In this document: positions 1-10,969 of the stretch, in pieces
Layout: every line of letters starts with the position of its first letter
Numbering within the stretch: the stretch's first letter is position 1
Source: Moellerella wisconsensis ATCC 35017
GTDB lineage: Bacteria > Pseudomonadota > Gammaproteobacteria > Enterobacterales > Enterobacteriaceae
Direction: 5' to 3'
Length of the DNA stretch: 64,000 nt
Assembly (NCBI RefSeq): GCF_001294465.1
Contig: NZ_LGAA01000003.1
Span: forward strand, 186,001 to 250,000
Made by a program: the position numbers and the translations under genes
The notes under the pieces: model-generated
What the model was told of the DNA's origin: nothing
Seen by the model: the letters and a program-made list of their open reading frames with translations, nothing else
Database searches by the model: none

Positions 1-141
1 AGCCTCCTGTCAGGGCAGCCGCTTCCCATGGAGGCAAGGAACTTATATAAGTGCGGCTGAAAAATTGACGCGTAACTATACCCATCTCTTGAAAAAAATT
101 CAATAGATGAACGTGAATTAATCGCAATTTTTAGGAATTAT
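1..141 (-). promoter_or_regulatory. Probable 5' leader and Shine-Dalgarno of a gene just off the left edge (likely rpsF)
   Basis: Read on the minus strand, this spacer downstream of rlmB ends with a strong Shine-Dalgarno AGGAGG (positions 9-4), so a start codon should lie a few bases outside the window. Just before it is a structured segment. CAGCCGC (59-53) can pair with GCGGCTG (22-16), enclosing the perfect palindrome ACTTATATAAGT (52-41) and a TTCC/GGAA mini-stem. In several Enterobacterales rpsF (ribosomal protein S6) follows rlmB, and rpsF leaders carry a structured S6:S18 autoregulatory element. Seen: the hairpins and the SD. Inferred: that the gene is rpsF and the fold is its S6:S18 leader. 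Confidence 0.45.
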
Positions 142-879
142 TTAGTTGCCTAAGCGCTGACGTACCGCTTCAAACAAACATACACCGGTCGCAACAGAAA
201 CATTTAACGAAGAAACATCACCCGCCATCGGAATACTGATCAGCTCGTCGCAATGCTCACGCGTTAAACGGCGCATACCTTCGCCCTCAGCTCCCATCAC
301 CAAGGCCATAGGGCCAGTTAGTTTACTTTGGTATAAATTATGAGTCGCTTCACCGGCCGTTCCCACAACCCAAATTTGCTGCTCTTGCAGTAAACGTAGC
401 GTTCTGGCCAGGTTAGTCACACGGATTAATGGAACACTTTCCGCCGCGCCACAGGCAACTTTTTTAACAATCGCATTCATGGGTGCAGATTTATCTTTAG
501 GAACAATTACAGCATGAACACCCGCAGCATCCGCATTACGCAGACAAGCACCTAAATTGTGCGGGTCTGTAACGCCATCAAGTACCAATAATAAAGGCGT
601 TTTAGCCTGAGCGATAATATCCAGTAAATCATTTTCTTGGTACTGACGTCCTGGCAGAACATGAGCAATAATGCCTTGATGTGATGCGGCATCAGTCTGC
701 GCATCCATCCACTGACGGTTAGCCACTTGAACCGCTATTCCCATAGCTTCAATTTCATGGATCACTGCCATCAAACGGCGATCTTCACGGCCTTTTAAAA
801 TATACACTTCTTTTAGCCGCAGCGGATCGCGCTCCAGCAAGGCTTTCACTGCATGAATGCCATAAATAATTTCGCTCAT
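142..879 (-). CDS. rlmB: 23S rRNA (guanosine-2'-O-)-methyltransferase RlmB
   Basis: SpoU-family (SPOUT) methyltransferase that 2'-O-methylates G2251 in the P-loop of 23S rRNA using S-adenosylmethionine. The N-terminal substrate-binding domain begins [10 protein letters not shown]. The C-terminal trefoil-knot domain carries the SPOUT motifs [32 protein letters not shown] and [18 protein letters not shown] start at the ATG at 879 (245 residues, E. coli about 243) because residues from there match the E. coli N-terminus. A GTG six codons upstream (897) has no convincing SD. It lies downstream of rnr in the nsrR-rnr-rlmB order known from E. coli; a hairpin separates it from rnr. Confidence 0.96.
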   Translation of the reverse strand: MSEIIYGIHAVKALLERDPLRLKEVYILKGREDRRLMAVIHEIEAMGIAVQVANRQWMDAQTDAASHQGIIAHVLPGRQYQENDLLDIIAQAKTPLLLVLDGVTDPHNLGACLRNADAAGVHAVIVPKDKSAPMNAIVKKVACGAAESVPLIRVTNLARTLRLLQEQQIWVVGTAGEATHNLYQSKLTGPMALVMGAEGEGMRRLTREHCDELISIPMAGDVSSLNVSVATGVCLFEAVRQRLGN

Positions 880-900
880 AGTATCTTTTTTATCCACAGG

Positions 901-935
901 AAATAAAGGGTGGCCAATTAGCCACCCTATTTTAT
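901..935 (-). terminator. Hairpin between rnr and rlmB
   Basis: GGGTGGC (908-914) pairs with GCCACCC (921-927) around a 6-base loop. The minus-strand continuation is T-rich (TTTATTT), so it could end or attenuate transcripts from rnr; the other strand also has TATTTTATT, so it may work both ways. It lies inside what is an operon in E. coli, so partial attenuation is more likely than full termination. Confidence 0.5.
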
Positions 936-991
936 TGAAGCTAGTTTACTCAATCTATGTGATTAAACCTATAGTCATGACTGTTAAAATT

Positions 992-3481
992 TTAAGCGTC
1001 TTTATTGACTTTTTTAGTCGCACGTTTAGCCTGCAATTTAGCGGTTATTTTCTTGGTTTTATCCGAAGCTTTTTTAGCTTTTTTTACGCCAGTTTTTTCT
1101 GCTTTGGGCTTAGCAGCATCGGCTTTAGCCTGATTTTTAGGGGCTTTTTTAGCTTTTTTCTTAAATGCTGTATCTGGCTGGAAATTAGCATCTTTAGAAA
1201 AATCACGATCTTTACGTGATTTACCTTGCCCGCTGTTTCTGGCATCTTTTTTAGCTTTATCTCGAGCTGTTTTACCCACATTTTTAGCTTTACGCGTCGT
1301 TGATATTAAGGCGAAATCAATCTTACGCTCGTCCATATGAACAGCTTCAACTCTAATTTCGACTTCATCGCCTAGACGATAAACGGTATTTGAAGATTCA
1401 CCAATCAGACGCTGACCAACAGCATCATAACGGTAATAATCGTTATCTAAAGTGGATACATGAACTAAACCATCAATGAACAGTTCATTCAAGCGCACAA
1501 AGAAACCAAAGCCAGTAACGCTAGTAATCAAACCGGTAAAGACTTGGCCCACTTGATCTTGCATAAAGTCACATTTTAGCCAATCAGCCACATCGCGAGT
1601 CGCTTCATCGGCACGGCGCTCTGTCATCGAACAATGCTCACCTAATTGCAGCATATGATCCATATCAGAATGCCAGCCGCCCGTCGGGGTCCAATGTTTT
1701 TCGGCGTGTCCTTGCTCTTTAGCTAATAAATATTTAATGCCTCTGTGTAAGGTCAAATCAGGGTAACGACGAATTGGAGAAGTAAAGTGCGCGTATGATT
1801 TTAGTGCTAAACCAAAGTGACCTCGATTCTCAGGATCGTAAATAGCCTGCTTCATCGAACGCAATAACATGGTTTGCAGCAGCTCATGATCAGGGCGTTC
1901 AGCAACATCATGCATCACCTGAGCATAATCTTTTGGAGCTGGCGTCATTCCCCCCGGTAAGGTTAAACCAAGCTCACTAAAGACAGAACGCAAATTCATG
2001 ACGCTCTCTTCTTTTGGACGGTCATGAACACGATATAATGCCGGTTCTTCATTTTTCTCAACAAATCGAGCTGCCGCAATGTTAGCGAGGATCATACATT
2101 CCTCAATCAGTTTATGCGCATCGTTGCGCTGCACTGGCTCAATACGTTCAATTCGACGTTCAGCATTAAAGATAAATTTAGCTTCTTCTGATTCAAAAGA
2201 AATCGCCCCGCGTTCTTCACGCGCACTTTCTAGTACTTTATATAAATCATGCAGATGCTGTAAATGAGGAACGAGCGGCTGATAATGTTCGCACAGTTCT
2301 TCATCGCCCTGCAAGATTTTCGAAACTTTGGTGTACGTTAAACGCGCATGAGAGTTCATCACCGCTTCATAGAATTTGTATGAAGATAACTTACCACTAA
2401 CTGAAATCGTCATCTCACAGACCATACACAAACGATCTACGCCAGGATTCAATGAACACAGACCATTTGATAGTACCTCGGGGAGCATCGGCACCACTTG
2501 GGATGGGAAATAAACGGAGTTACCTCGGCTTCGAGCCTCTTCATCCAACGCAGTATTAGGACGTACATAGTAGCTAACATCAGCAATCGCCACCCATAAA
2601 CGCCAGCCACCGCCCTTCTTCGGCGCACAGTATACGGCATCATCGAAGTCGCGTGCGTCTTCGCCATCTATGGTGACTAAAGGTAAATCACTTAAGTTAA
2701 CTCGCCCTTGCTTAGCTGCTTCGGGAACATGTTCGCTTAAATCAGCCACTTGTTTTTCAACTTGAGCCGGCCAGCCATGAGGAATTTCATGAGTACGCAA
2801 GGCAATTTCTACCGCCATGCCAGTTCCCATAGTTTCACCCAGCACTTCAGTAATATTACCGACAGCCTGTAAGCGACGCTGTGGACGGCTTACTAACTCT
2901 ACCACCACCACATTCCCCATACGTGCACCATTAGTGTGCTCTTTAGGGATTAAAATATCGAAGCTCAAGCGACTGTCATCTGGCACCACAAAGCCCATGC
3001 CTGACTCAAGAAAATAGCGCCCAACAATTTGATTATTACGAGGAACTAAAACCCGTACAATACGCACTTCAGTACGTCCTTTACGGTCTTGTCCATGAGG
3101 TTGAGCCAACACGACATCGCCGTGTAAAGCACGTTTCATCTCATCAGCAGAAATATAATAATCTTCTTTTTTGCCATCGATACGTAAAAAACCATACCCA
3201 TCGCGATGCCCAATGACCGTTCCTTTTAATAAGTCTAATTTTTCAGGTAATGCATAGCATTGGCGACGAGTAAAAATTAATTGTCCATCACGTTCCATCG
3301 CGCGTAACCGGCGACGTAACGCCTCTAAATCTTCTTCTGAACTTAGGTTCAGTATTTTCGCAATTTCTTCACGTTTAATCGGTGCTGGGCGTTGCGATAG
3401 GATCTCTAAGATATATTCTCTACTTGGGATCGGTGAATCGTATTTTTCTGCTTCTCTTTTCACATAAGGATCTTGTGACAT
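992..3481 (-). CDS. rnr: Ribonuclease R (3'-5' exoribonuclease)
   Basis: RNase II/R-family processive exoribonuclease that degrades structured RNA, takes part in rRNA quality control and tmRNA-mediated decay, and is cold-induced in E. coli. Domain order: N-terminal helix-turn-helix, two cold-shock domains (around 85-240), the RNB catalytic domain with [14 protein letters not shown] supplying the metal-binding aspartates, then an S1 domain, and a Lys/Ala-rich basic tail from about residue 735. Length is 829 residues (E. coli about 813). The start at 3481 is decided by GGAGG five bases upstream and by MSQDP, which matches E. coli; an in-frame ATG six codons earlier is rejected. It follows nsrR with a 65-base gap, as in the E. 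coli operon. Confidence 0.97.
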   Translation of the reverse strand: MSQDPYVKREAEKYDSPIPSREYILEILSQRPAPIKREEIAKILNLSSEEDLEALRRRLRAMERDGQLIFTRRQCYALPEKLDLLKGTVIGHRDGYGFLRIDGKKEDYYISADEMKRALHGDVVLAQPHGQDRKGRTEVRIVRVLVPRNNQIVGRYFLESGMGFVVPDDSRLSFDILIPKEHTNGARMGNVVVVELVSRPQRRLQAVGNITEVLGETMGTGMAVEIALRTHEIPHGWPAQVEKQVADLSEHVPEAAKQGRVNLSDLPLVTIDGEDARDFDDAVYCAPKKGGGWRLWVAIADVSYYVRPNTALDEEARSRGNSVYFPSQVVPMLPEVLSNGLCSLNPGVDRLCMVCEMTISVSGKLSSYKFYEAVMNSHARLTYTKVSKILQGDEELCEHYQPLVPHLQHLHDLYKVLESAREERGAISFESEEAKFIFNAERRIERIEPVQRNDAHKLIEECMILANIAAARFVEKNEEPALYRVHDRPKEESVMNLRSVFSELGLTLPGGMTPAPKDYAQVMHDVAERPDHELLQTMLLRSMKQAIYDPENRGHFGLALKSYAHFTSPIRRYPDLTLHRGIKYLLAKEQGHAEKHWTPTGGWHSDMDHMLQLGEHCSMTERRADEATRDVADWLKCDFMQDQVGQVFTGLITSVTGFGFFVRLNELFIDGLVHVSTLDNDYYRYDAVGQRLIGESSNTVYRLGDEVEIRVEAVHMDERKIDFALISTTRKAKNVGKTARDKAKKDARNSGQGKSRKDRDFSKDANFQPDTAFKKKAKKAPKNQAKADAAKPKAEKTGVKKAKKASDKTKKITAKLQAKRATKKVNKDA

Positions 3482-3546
3482 CGTAGCCTCCGTTGTCATC
3501 AGAATTCGCGGATACTATTTCTTATGAATACTATTTTATTAATAGT

Positions 3547-3969
3547 TTAGACTAATAGTAGTCGATATAGCGGGCTGTTATCTTTCACCATGTCAGCCAG
3601 CGTATGTTTATCTAATTCTTGTAAAAATTGCTCTATCGCTTGGTGTAAAATTCCTTTTAATCGGCATGCGGGCGTTATATGGCAAAAGTCCCCACTGCAA
3701 TTCACCAAAGATAAAGGTTCGAGCGCTCGAACTACGGCGCCAATAGCAATGTTGTCAGCAGGCTGTCCCAGCATAATACCGCCATTTTTTCCACGGATTG
3801 CCTTCACATAACCCAAATGACTCAGTTGATTGATAATCTTTACCATATGGTTACGAGATACGCCGTAAACTCCGGTTACTTCAGTAATACTGGTCATTTT
3901 GCCCTCAGGAAGAGAGGCTAAATAAATCAGCGCCCGTAGGCCATAATCTGTAAAACTGGTTAACTGCAC
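3547..3969 (-). CDS. nsrR: Nitric-oxide-sensing Rrf2-family repressor NsrR
   Basis: Iron-sulfur repressor of NO-detoxification genes; nitrosylation of its cluster releases DNA. The N-terminal winged helix has the recognition segment [21 protein letters not shown]. The three cluster cysteines, numbered from the GTG start chosen here, fall at 91, 96 and 102 ([12 protein letters not shown]), the same positions as in E. coli. Start: the GTG at 3969 has GAGG about six bases upstream and gives [10 protein letters not shown] as in E. coli. A second GTG two codons earlier (3975) overlaps that SD and is less likely. 140 residues. It is the first gene of nsrR-rnr-rlmB. Confidence 0.95.
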   Translation of the reverse strand: MQLTSFTDYGLRALIYLASLPEGKMTSITEVTGVYGVSRNHMVKIINQLSHLGYVKAIRGKNGGIMLGQPADNIAIGAVVRALEPLSLVNCSGDFCHITPACRLKGILHQAIEQFLQELDKHTLADMVKDNSPLYRLLLV

Positions 3970-4392
3970 ATCCACCTCAAAAAATTATCATCTAACTTAT
4001 ATGTACCGTAGTACATAGTTCGCATCATCTGCCATATAGAGCGGCTAAATCGCACCGCTGTAAGTACTGCTGTATGGTGAAATATTTACGATATAGCTAC
4101 AATAACAAGAAGATAGTATACCCAAATACTGTCGCTAAAATCATCAGAATGGCATTAAGATCATGCACGGCATATTTATAGCCTATCATCGAATGGATAT
4201 AGCTTAGTCTATCACAAAGATAATTTGAGAACTTTGAGTCAAATAGAAAGCTCGAACAGTAAATTATTATGTGGTTATTTTCAGGATTAAGCAAAATTGT
4301 TCGTTATTTAGCGGAGAAATGGCGGGAGAATAGCAATAACTAACCGAAAAAACTAATAGCGCCTCGGGAGAGGCGCTAATTTCACAAAACAA
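3970..4392. other. nsrR-purA intergenic region
   Basis: This 423-base AT-rich gap holds the nsrR 5' region and the purA terminator. In the nsrR 5' region is an inverted repeat ATGTAC-CGTA-GTACAT at 4001-4016, about 32 bases upstream of the GTG; it could be an operator or a leader hairpin. I see no supported gene. The E. coli gene yjeT, which sits between hflC and purA, has no counterpart here or between hflC and purA. Confidence 0.6.
4344..4380 (-). terminator. Rho-independent terminator of purA
   Basis: Perfect 8-bp stem AGCGCCTC (4358-4365) / GAGGCGCT (4370-4377) with a GGGA loop. On the minus strand it is followed by ATTAGTTTTTTC. It lies 13 bases past the purA stop. Confidence 0.88.
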
Positions 4393-5727
<1,335 letters not shown>

Positions 5728-5796
5728 CTACCATCTCAAATAAACTGTTCCAGTTATTTTTAGCATATCAATAATTTTTCATCAAATAGTAGACAT

Positions 5797-5824
5797 GATA
5801 AAGCCCGCTAATGCGGGCTTTAAG
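5797..5824 (-). terminator. Terminator-like hairpin after hflC
   Basis: AAGCCCGC (5801-5808) / GCGGGCTT (5813-5820) with a TAAT loop. On the minus strand it is followed by only a short T stretch (TTTATCAT). It lies between hflC and purA, so it could close the hfq-hflXKC operon. About 145 bases of AT-rich DNA separate it from the hflC stop. Confidence 0.55.
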
Positions 5825-5965
5825 TTAAATCCTGAAATCAAAGTAAGAATTTTTGGTCCAAAATACTCAGTTTAAAACGCCATTATTTATCCTGATTTAT
5901 TTCTATAACCACTCTATTTCAACGATTTATTTTAGTACAAATTTAATGCAAAACTGCCGTTATGA

Positions 5966-6961
5966 TTATTCTATCGCACGTAATTTAGTCGGTGCTTTCA
6001 TATAGCGGAAGAAATCGGTATCTGGGCTCAGCACCATAACATCTTCACCGCTTTTGAAGCTCTGCTCATACGCGCGCATACTACGAATAAAGGCATAGAA
6101 GTTAGGTTCCTGATTGAATGCATCCGCAAACAGTCGGGTTGCCATCGCATCGCCTTCACCACGTAATGTTAGTGAAATACGTTCAGATTCAGCCAAGGTT
6201 TCTGTGACTGTTTTATCAGCGATTGCACGAATTTTAACCGCTTCTTCTTGACCCTGAGAACGATGCTGACGCGCAACGGCCTCACGTTCTGCACGCATAC
6301 GTGCATAAATTGCTTCAGAAACTTCATTTGGCAATTCAATACGTTTAATACGCACGTCAACGACTTCAATACCTAATGCCTGCATACTGTTTGGATTAAC
6401 CACCAGCGGCTTCAGATTCGTCTCTTGTTCTACGCGTGCAGCAGCAGAGGCTATCGCTTGATCGGCTTCTTCTATATCTGTCGCACTACCTTTATTCAAG
6501 GTATCACGGACATCAACAGTTAACCGGCCACGAGAATCAGTAATAATGTCTTTCACGCTTAAACGACCAAATTCAGAACGTAAACGGTCACTAAATTTAC
6601 GTTTTAGTAAGGTCTCAGCTTGGAAAGTATTACCCCCTCCTGTCGCAACATAGTAACGACTGAAATCAGTAATGCGCCATTTCAAGTAAGAATCAACCAT
6701 CAAATCTTTATTTTCGCTGGTTAAGAAGCGATCAGCTTGAATTTCCAAAGTCTGAATACGCGCATCCAACATTTTAACTGTTTCAATAAATGGAACTTTA
6801 AAATGTAAACCTGGCTCATAAATGATCGGCTTGTTTTCTGCATCACGCATAACTTTGCCAAAGCGTAAAACAATACCACGATCAGTTTGAGGCACAATAA
6901 AGACCGACGTATAGAAAACAGCCAGAATGGCAATAATGATAACAATTAGCGATTTACGCAT
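5966..6961 (-). CDS. hflC: HflC, regulator of FtsH protease
   Basis: SPFH/band-7 (prohibitin-like) inner-membrane protein that assembles with HflK into a periplasmic cage around FtsH and modulates degradation of membrane proteins and lambda CII. It has an N-terminal membrane anchor (about residues 4-22, SLIVIIIAILAVFYTSVFIV). The SPFH domain follows with ERG-equivalent TDRGIVLRFGKV and EPGLHFKVPFIETV. A long Ala/Glu-rich helix carries RMRAEREAVARQHRSQGQEEA. 331 residues against 334 in E. coli. It starts two bases after the hflK stop, so the pair is translationally close. Confidence 0.97.
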   Translation of the reverse strand: MRKSLIVIIIAILAVFYTSVFIVPQTDRGIVLRFGKVMRDAENKPIIYEPGLHFKVPFIETVKMLDARIQTLEIQADRFLTSENKDLMVDSYLKWRITDFSRYYVATGGGNTFQAETLLKRKFSDRLRSEFGRLSVKDIITDSRGRLTVDVRDTLNKGSATDIEEADQAIASAAARVEQETNLKPLVVNPNSMQALGIEVVDVRIKRIELPNEVSEAIYARMRAEREAVARQHRSQGQEEAVKIRAIADKTVTETLAESERISLTLRGEGDAMATRLFADAFNQEPNFYAFIRSMRAYEQSFKSGEDVMVLSPDTDFFRYMKAPTKLRAIE

Positions 6962-6963
6962 GA

Positions 6964-8160
6964 TTATTGTCTCCCTACTCTGACTGCGTCACCACGGACA
7001 GCCGCTGAAGATGAAGGATCCGTATTAAGTGATGACTGATTACTATTTGGATACGTCACTTTAGGTGCCTGGGTTACTTTAGGTGTAGAGGCTGAATTAT
7101 TACCACGCATTAATTGATCTAATGGCAGAACAAGCATGCTGTTGCTCTTTTCATTAGCAATAATTTTGCGTGTATTACTCAACACACGTTCCATGGTTTC
7201 AATATACAGACGCTCACGGGTAATTTCAGGAGCCGCTTGATACTCAGGTAACATTTTAGAGAAGCTGGCGACCTCACCCTCTGCTTTTAGTACCACACTG
7301 ACTTTATAAGCTTCCGCTTCTTCAATCATTTTTTGCGCGTTACCTTTCGCCAATGGCAGAACTTCATTCCGGTAAGCATGCGCTTCACGGATAGTTTTTT
7401 GTTCTTCTTCCCTTGCTGAAATAACATCATCAAACGCTGCTTTAACGGCTTCAGGCGGACGAGCAGCCTGGAAGTTGACATCAAGCAATGTAATCCCCAT
7501 TTTATATGGGCTGATGGTGCTTTCTAATTCTTTTTGAGTAACATCACGGATATATGCACGATTAGCCGTCAGCACTTGTTCCATCGCTGATTGACCAATA
7601 ACACCACGCACCGCACTATCCAGAGCTTGACGTAAGCTATTATCTGGATTTGTTACGCTAAATAAATATTCAGCAGGATCTGTTACACGATATTGAACGT
7701 TCATTTCGACGCGGATCACGTTTTCATCTGAAGTCAACATCATGCCATTTGTGGCTTGTTCACGTACAGTTTCAACGTTAACAGGCACCACTTTATCAAT
7801 GAACGTTGGTTTCCAGTTCAGACCAGGGCCAACAATTCCACTGTACTCACCAAAGCGCATGACCACACCGCGGTCACTCTCTTTTATTGTGTAGAAACCA
7901 CTTGCACCCCAGATGATTACCGCTGCTGCAACAGCCAGCATACCCAAGCGCCCGCCAAAATTAGAAGCCTGCTGGTTATTATCACCACCAGAACCGCCTT
8001 TATTGCCACCAAGCTTACTGCTCAGTTTGCGGAAGAGATCATCGAGATCAATAGCCCCGCGTTTTCGACCACCTTTATTGCCACCGGAGTTGCCGCCTTT
8101 ATTGCTGCTTCCCCACGGGTCGCGGTCTTGTCCGTTATTACCGGGCTGATTCCACGCCAT
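6964..8160 (-). CDS. hflK: HflK, regulator of FtsH protease
   Basis: Partner of HflC in the HflKC complex that surrounds FtsH. The cytoplasmic N-terminus is Gly/Asn-rich with repeated GGN/NKGG motifs (about residues 8-70). One transmembrane segment (about 72-92) leads into the SPFH domain (SDRGVVMRFGEY, GPGLNWKPTFIDKV) and a coiled coil around EEEQKTIREAHAYRNEV. The Ser/Asn-rich C-terminus after about residue 350 is variable in the family. 398 residues against about 419 in E. coli, mainly from shorter low-complexity ends. It sits in miaA-hfq-hflX-hflK-hflC order. Confidence 0.97.
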   Translation of the reverse strand: MAWNQPGNNGQDRDPWGSSNKGGNSGGNKGGRKRGAIDLDDLFRKLSSKLGGNKGGSGGDNNQQASNFGGRLGMLAVAAAVIIWGASGFYTIKESDRGVVMRFGEYSGIVGPGLNWKPTFIDKVVPVNVETVREQATNGMMLTSDENVIRVEMNVQYRVTDPAEYLFSVTNPDNSLRQALDSAVRGVIGQSAMEQVLTANRAYIRDVTQKELESTISPYKMGITLLDVNFQAARPPEAVKAAFDDVISAREEEQKTIREAHAYRNEVLPLAKGNAQKMIEEAEAYKVSVVLKAEGEVASFSKMLPEYQAAPEITRERLYIETMERVLSNTRKIIANEKSNSMLVLPLDQLMRGNNSASTPKVTQAPKVTYPNSNQSSLNTDPSSSAAVRGDAVRVGRQ

Positions 8161-8244
8161 GTTTTAGCTCCATTCTTTATGATTGGTTTTTCAGGGCTAA
8201 GAGCAAATAACCGCTCTTAATATCAATTCAATTTTCTGAGAATA

Positions 8245-9525
8245 TCAGAGGATGTAATCAGGTAATTGTGGTTCCTGTTTACACAGACGGCGCCAGTCGA
8301 CAATTGGCAAGCGCACTTCCAAAAGTAGATAACCGTCCTCATCGACATGTTCATGCTCAATAGCATTGAGCTGATAGAACCGACTCCGTAGACGCCCTTC
8401 CTCTGGAGGTAAACGTAATTCAAAGTGTGCAATCTCACCCGAAAGACGTTCCGTTAATGCCTGTAACAGCAATGGGATACCTTCACCCGTTTGGGCTGAT
8501 ACCCAAACACGTATCGGCTTATTATCCTCATCGCGATCGATACGCGGAACAAAATCGTCCAGCCTATCAATTTTATTCATCACTAATAGCGTAGGAATCT
8601 CATGCGCTTCAATTTCTTCCAATACACTTTCTACAGCTTGGATATTTTCATCCACACGATTATCAACGGCATCAATCACATGTAGCAATAATGTCGCTTC
8701 ACGTGTTTCTTGAAGTGTTGCTTTAAATGCTGCAACTAAATCGTGGGGCAAATGACGAATAAAACCAACGGTATCCGCCAAAACAACCGTACCAACATCA
8801 TCGACATCAATGCGGCGTAATGTTGGGTCTAGCGTAGCAAACAGCTGATCTGCCGCATAAACATCAGATGTTGTCATACGGTTAAATAAACTGGATTTTC
8901 CTGCGTTGGTGTAGCCCACCAGTGAGACCGTTGGGATATCAGCCTTACTTCTTGCCTGACGCCCTTGCTCTCGCTGTTTCTCTACTTTTCCTAATCGAGA
9001 TAGAATTTGTTTAATTTTATCACGGAGTAAACGACGGTCAGTCTCTAACTGTGTTTCACCCGGACCACGTAAACCAATCCCACCTTTTTGTCGTTCCAAA
9101 TGCGTCCATCCTCGAATTAATCGAGTCGATAGATGACGCAATTGTGCCAGTTCAACTTGCAATTTACCTTCGTGAGTACGGGCTCTCTGGGCGAAAATAT
9201 CCAGAATAACTCCCGTCCGGTCAACAACTTTGCACTGACATAATCTTTCTAAATTACGTTCCTGAGCTGGACTTAAAGCGTGGTTAAACAACACCACATC
9301 AGCGCCACTGGCTTGCACCGCTTCTGCAATTTCTTCCGCTTTCCCTTCGCCAACATAATATTTACGGTGTGGCGCTCGACGACTTCCAGTGATGATTTGT
9401 ACCGGCTTCACGTTAGCCGATGTCACTAGGGATTCAAATTCCTCTAAATTGTCAATATCTTTTTCTTGAGAGAAAAAAACATGCACCAATACGGCGTGTT
9501 CACCGCCTTCATATCTGTCAAACAA
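8245..9525 (-). CDS. hflX: Ribosome-associated GTPase HflX
   Basis: Obg-HflX-family GTPase that splits stalled or heat-damaged ribosomes. The N-terminal HflX domain includes the signature [22 protein letters not shown] and [18 protein letters not shown]. The G domain has G1 [10 protein letters not shown]3 DTVGF and G4 NKID. The start is TTG at 9525, preceded by AGAGG about nine bases upstream; MFDRYEGGE and the TTG codon both agree with E. coli hflX. 426 residues. It follows hfq after a terminator hairpin, so it probably depends partly on readthrough. Confidence 0.97.
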   Translation of the reverse strand: MFDRYEGGEHAVLVHVFFSQEKDIDNLEEFESLVTSANVKPVQIITGSRRAPHRKYYVGEGKAEEIAEAVQASGADVVLFNHALSPAQERNLERLCQCKVVDRTGVILDIFAQRARTHEGKLQVELAQLRHLSTRLIRGWTHLERQKGGIGLRGPGETQLETDRRLLRDKIKQILSRLGKVEKQREQGRQARSKADIPTVSLVGYTNAGKSSLFNRMTTSDVYAADQLFATLDPTLRRIDVDDVGTVVLADTVGFIRHLPHDLVAAFKATLQETREATLLLHVIDAVDNRVDENIQAVESVLEEIEAHEIPTLLVMNKIDRLDDFVPRIDRDEDNKPIRVWVSAQTGEGIPLLLQALTERLSGEIAHFELRLPPEEGRLRSRFYQLNAIEHEHVDEDGYLLLEVRLPIVDWRRLCKQEPQLPDYIL

Positions 9526-9560
9526 AGGTTCGACCTCTCAGGTTTAACGATAAATTAAAA

Positions 9561-9603
9561 GGAAAAAACATAGGTAAAGTCTCCCTACCTATGTTTTCCT
9601 TTA
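9561..9603 (-). terminator. Terminator downstream of hfq
   Basis: A 12-bp perfect stem AAAACATAGGTA (9565-9576) / TACCTATGTTTT (9586-9597) closes a 9-base loop. The minus-strand side continues TTTTTTCCTTTTAATTT. It lies 27 bases after the hfq stop and before hflX, and probably sets the ratio of short hfq transcripts to longer operon transcripts. Confidence 0.82.
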
Positions 9604-9623
9604 TTTTCAAATGATTAGCTGAA

Positions 9624-9923
9624 TTATTCAGCAGCATCATTATCCTGCGCAGCCGGTGTACTACCTGAATGGTAGTTACCTGGAGCCGCAGTACCTGTCG
9701 CATTGTTACTATGATGAGAAACAGGACGAGCAGGAACAACGGTAGAAATGGCATGTTTATATACCATTTGGCTGACCGTGTTTTTTAGCAAAATAACAAA
9801 CTGGTCAAATGATTCGATCTGACCTTGTAATTTGATGCCATTAACTAAATAAATTGAGACCGGAACCCTTTCACGACGCAATGCGTTCAGGAACGGATCT
9901 TGCAAAGATTGCCCCTTAGCCAT
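9624..9923 (-). CDS. hfq: RNA chaperone Hfq
   Basis: Sm-like hexameric RNA-binding protein that pairs small RNAs with mRNAs. The Sm1 and Sm2 regions cover about residues 8-66: [22 protein letters not shown], then [14 protein letters not shown] and [12 protein letters not shown]. The proximal-face residues (Gln8, Phe42, Lys56, His57) are present. The C-terminal tail is Asn/Ala/Gly-rich and ends in acidic DNDAAE, as in other enterobacteria. 99 residues against 102. Relevant here because GlmZ, a small RNA studied with Hfq in E. coli, is encoded at 54.7-55.0 kb. Confidence 0.98.
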   Translation of the reverse strand: MAKGQSLQDPFLNALRRERVPVSIYLVNGIKLQGQIESFDQFVILLKNTVSQMVYKHAISTVVPARPVSHHSNNATGTAAPGNYHSGSTPAAQDNDAAE

Positions 9924-10027
9924 GTTATATTTTCCTTATTTGTTGTTTTTAATAAGAACCTAATGGTTCTAAAAATTACTACTCAAAAATTGCGCTTAAA
10001 CATTCTAATTGTACACAAACAATAGCC

Positions 10028-10969
10028 CTATGCACTAATAACCTGCATAACTGTTTCAAACGCTTGCTGAGGATGTTCACTATCAAGCCAATGAACATTT
10101 TCCCAACTTCTTAGCCAAGTTATCTGGCGTTTTGCTAATTGGCGTGTCGCACAAACTCCCCGAAAGACCATTTCATCATAATCGATTTCACCTGCCAAAT
10201 ATGACCACATCTGGCGATAACCAACACAACGAATAGCAGGTAAGTCTACATGCAGATCACCCCGGTCATACAGAGACCGAACTTCATCTTCAAAAGCCGA
10301 GTTCAGCATCTGATGAAAACGTTTTTCAATACGTGAATGTAAAATTTTACGATCTTGTGGCGCAATAGCAAACTGAAACACATTATAAGGTAATTCTTCG
10401 CCCGCTGTTTGTGTCAATTCAGTTAAACTTTGCCCAGAAATGAGATATACCTCTAAAGCTCGGGATAATCTTTGTGGATCATTAGGATGGATCCTTGCGG
10501 CAGCAACAGGATCAACCTGCTTAAGACGCTGATGAATCGCTTCCCAACCGTCATTTTGAGCTATTTCTTCAATCTTGGCACGCACTTCAGCATCAGCAGA
10601 AGGCAGTGGTGATAACCCCTCAAGTAACGCCTTAAAATAAAGCATTGTGCCCCCCACCAGCAAAGGAATTCTACCCGCAGCGGTAATTTCTGCCATCGCT
10701 GCAAGTGCATCACGACGAAAATCTGCCGCTGAATAAGGCTGGGAGGGATCAAGGATATCAATCAAACGGTGAGGCGCCAAACGCAATTCTTCTGCGCTAG
10801 GTTTTGCAGTCCCAATATCCATACCACGATAAATTAACGCCGAATCGACACTAATAATATCAACAGGTAATCGCTGGCGGAGTTCAATCGCCAATGCGGT
10901 TTTTCCTGATGCCGTGGGTCCCATTAAAAAGATGGCATTGGGTTTTTGCTGAGTCATCAAATCACTCAT
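10028..10969 (-). CDS. miaA: tRNA dimethylallyltransferase MiaA
   Basis: Transfers dimethylallyl from DMAPP to N6 of A37 in tRNAs reading UNN codons. The P-loop GPTASGKT is near residue 17. [19 protein letters not shown] and [30 protein letters not shown] are the family blocks. [12 protein letters not shown] and [12 protein letters not shown] mark the C-terminal tRNA-binding part. 313 residues against 316. Its first 8 bases overlap the mutL 3' end, indicating translational coupling. In E. coli the hfq promoters lie inside miaA; that part is likely but not shown here. Confidence 0.98.
   Translation of the reverse strand: MSDLMTQQKPNAIFLMGPTASGKTALAIELRQRLPVDIISVDSALIYRGMDIGTAKPSAEELRLAPHRLIDILDPSQPYSAADFRRDALAAMAEITAAGRIPLLVGGTMLYFKALLEGLSPLPSADAEVRAKIEEIAQNDGWEAIHQRLKQVDPVAAARIHPNDPQRLSRALEVYLISGQSLTELTQTAGEELPYNVFQFAIAPQDRKILHSRIEKRFHQMLNSAFEDEVRSLYDRGDLHVDLPAIRCVGYRQMWSYLAGEIDYDEMVFRGVCATRQLAKRQITWLRSWENVHWLDSEHPQQAFETVMQVISA

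Noticed and set aside
890-898. Perfect DnaA box TTATCCACA before rlmB
   Set aside because: Single isolated 9-mer in a gene-start region; expected about once by chance in a window this size.
4097-4294. 65-codon minus-strand frame between purA and nsrR
   Set aside because: No SD, start inside AT-rich spacer and no similarity to YjeT or any protein I know, despite a hydrophobic C-terminus.
8198-8219. TAAGAGC/GCTCTTA hairpin between hflX and hflK as a terminator
   Set aside because: Seven-bp stem without a T-run inside an operon.
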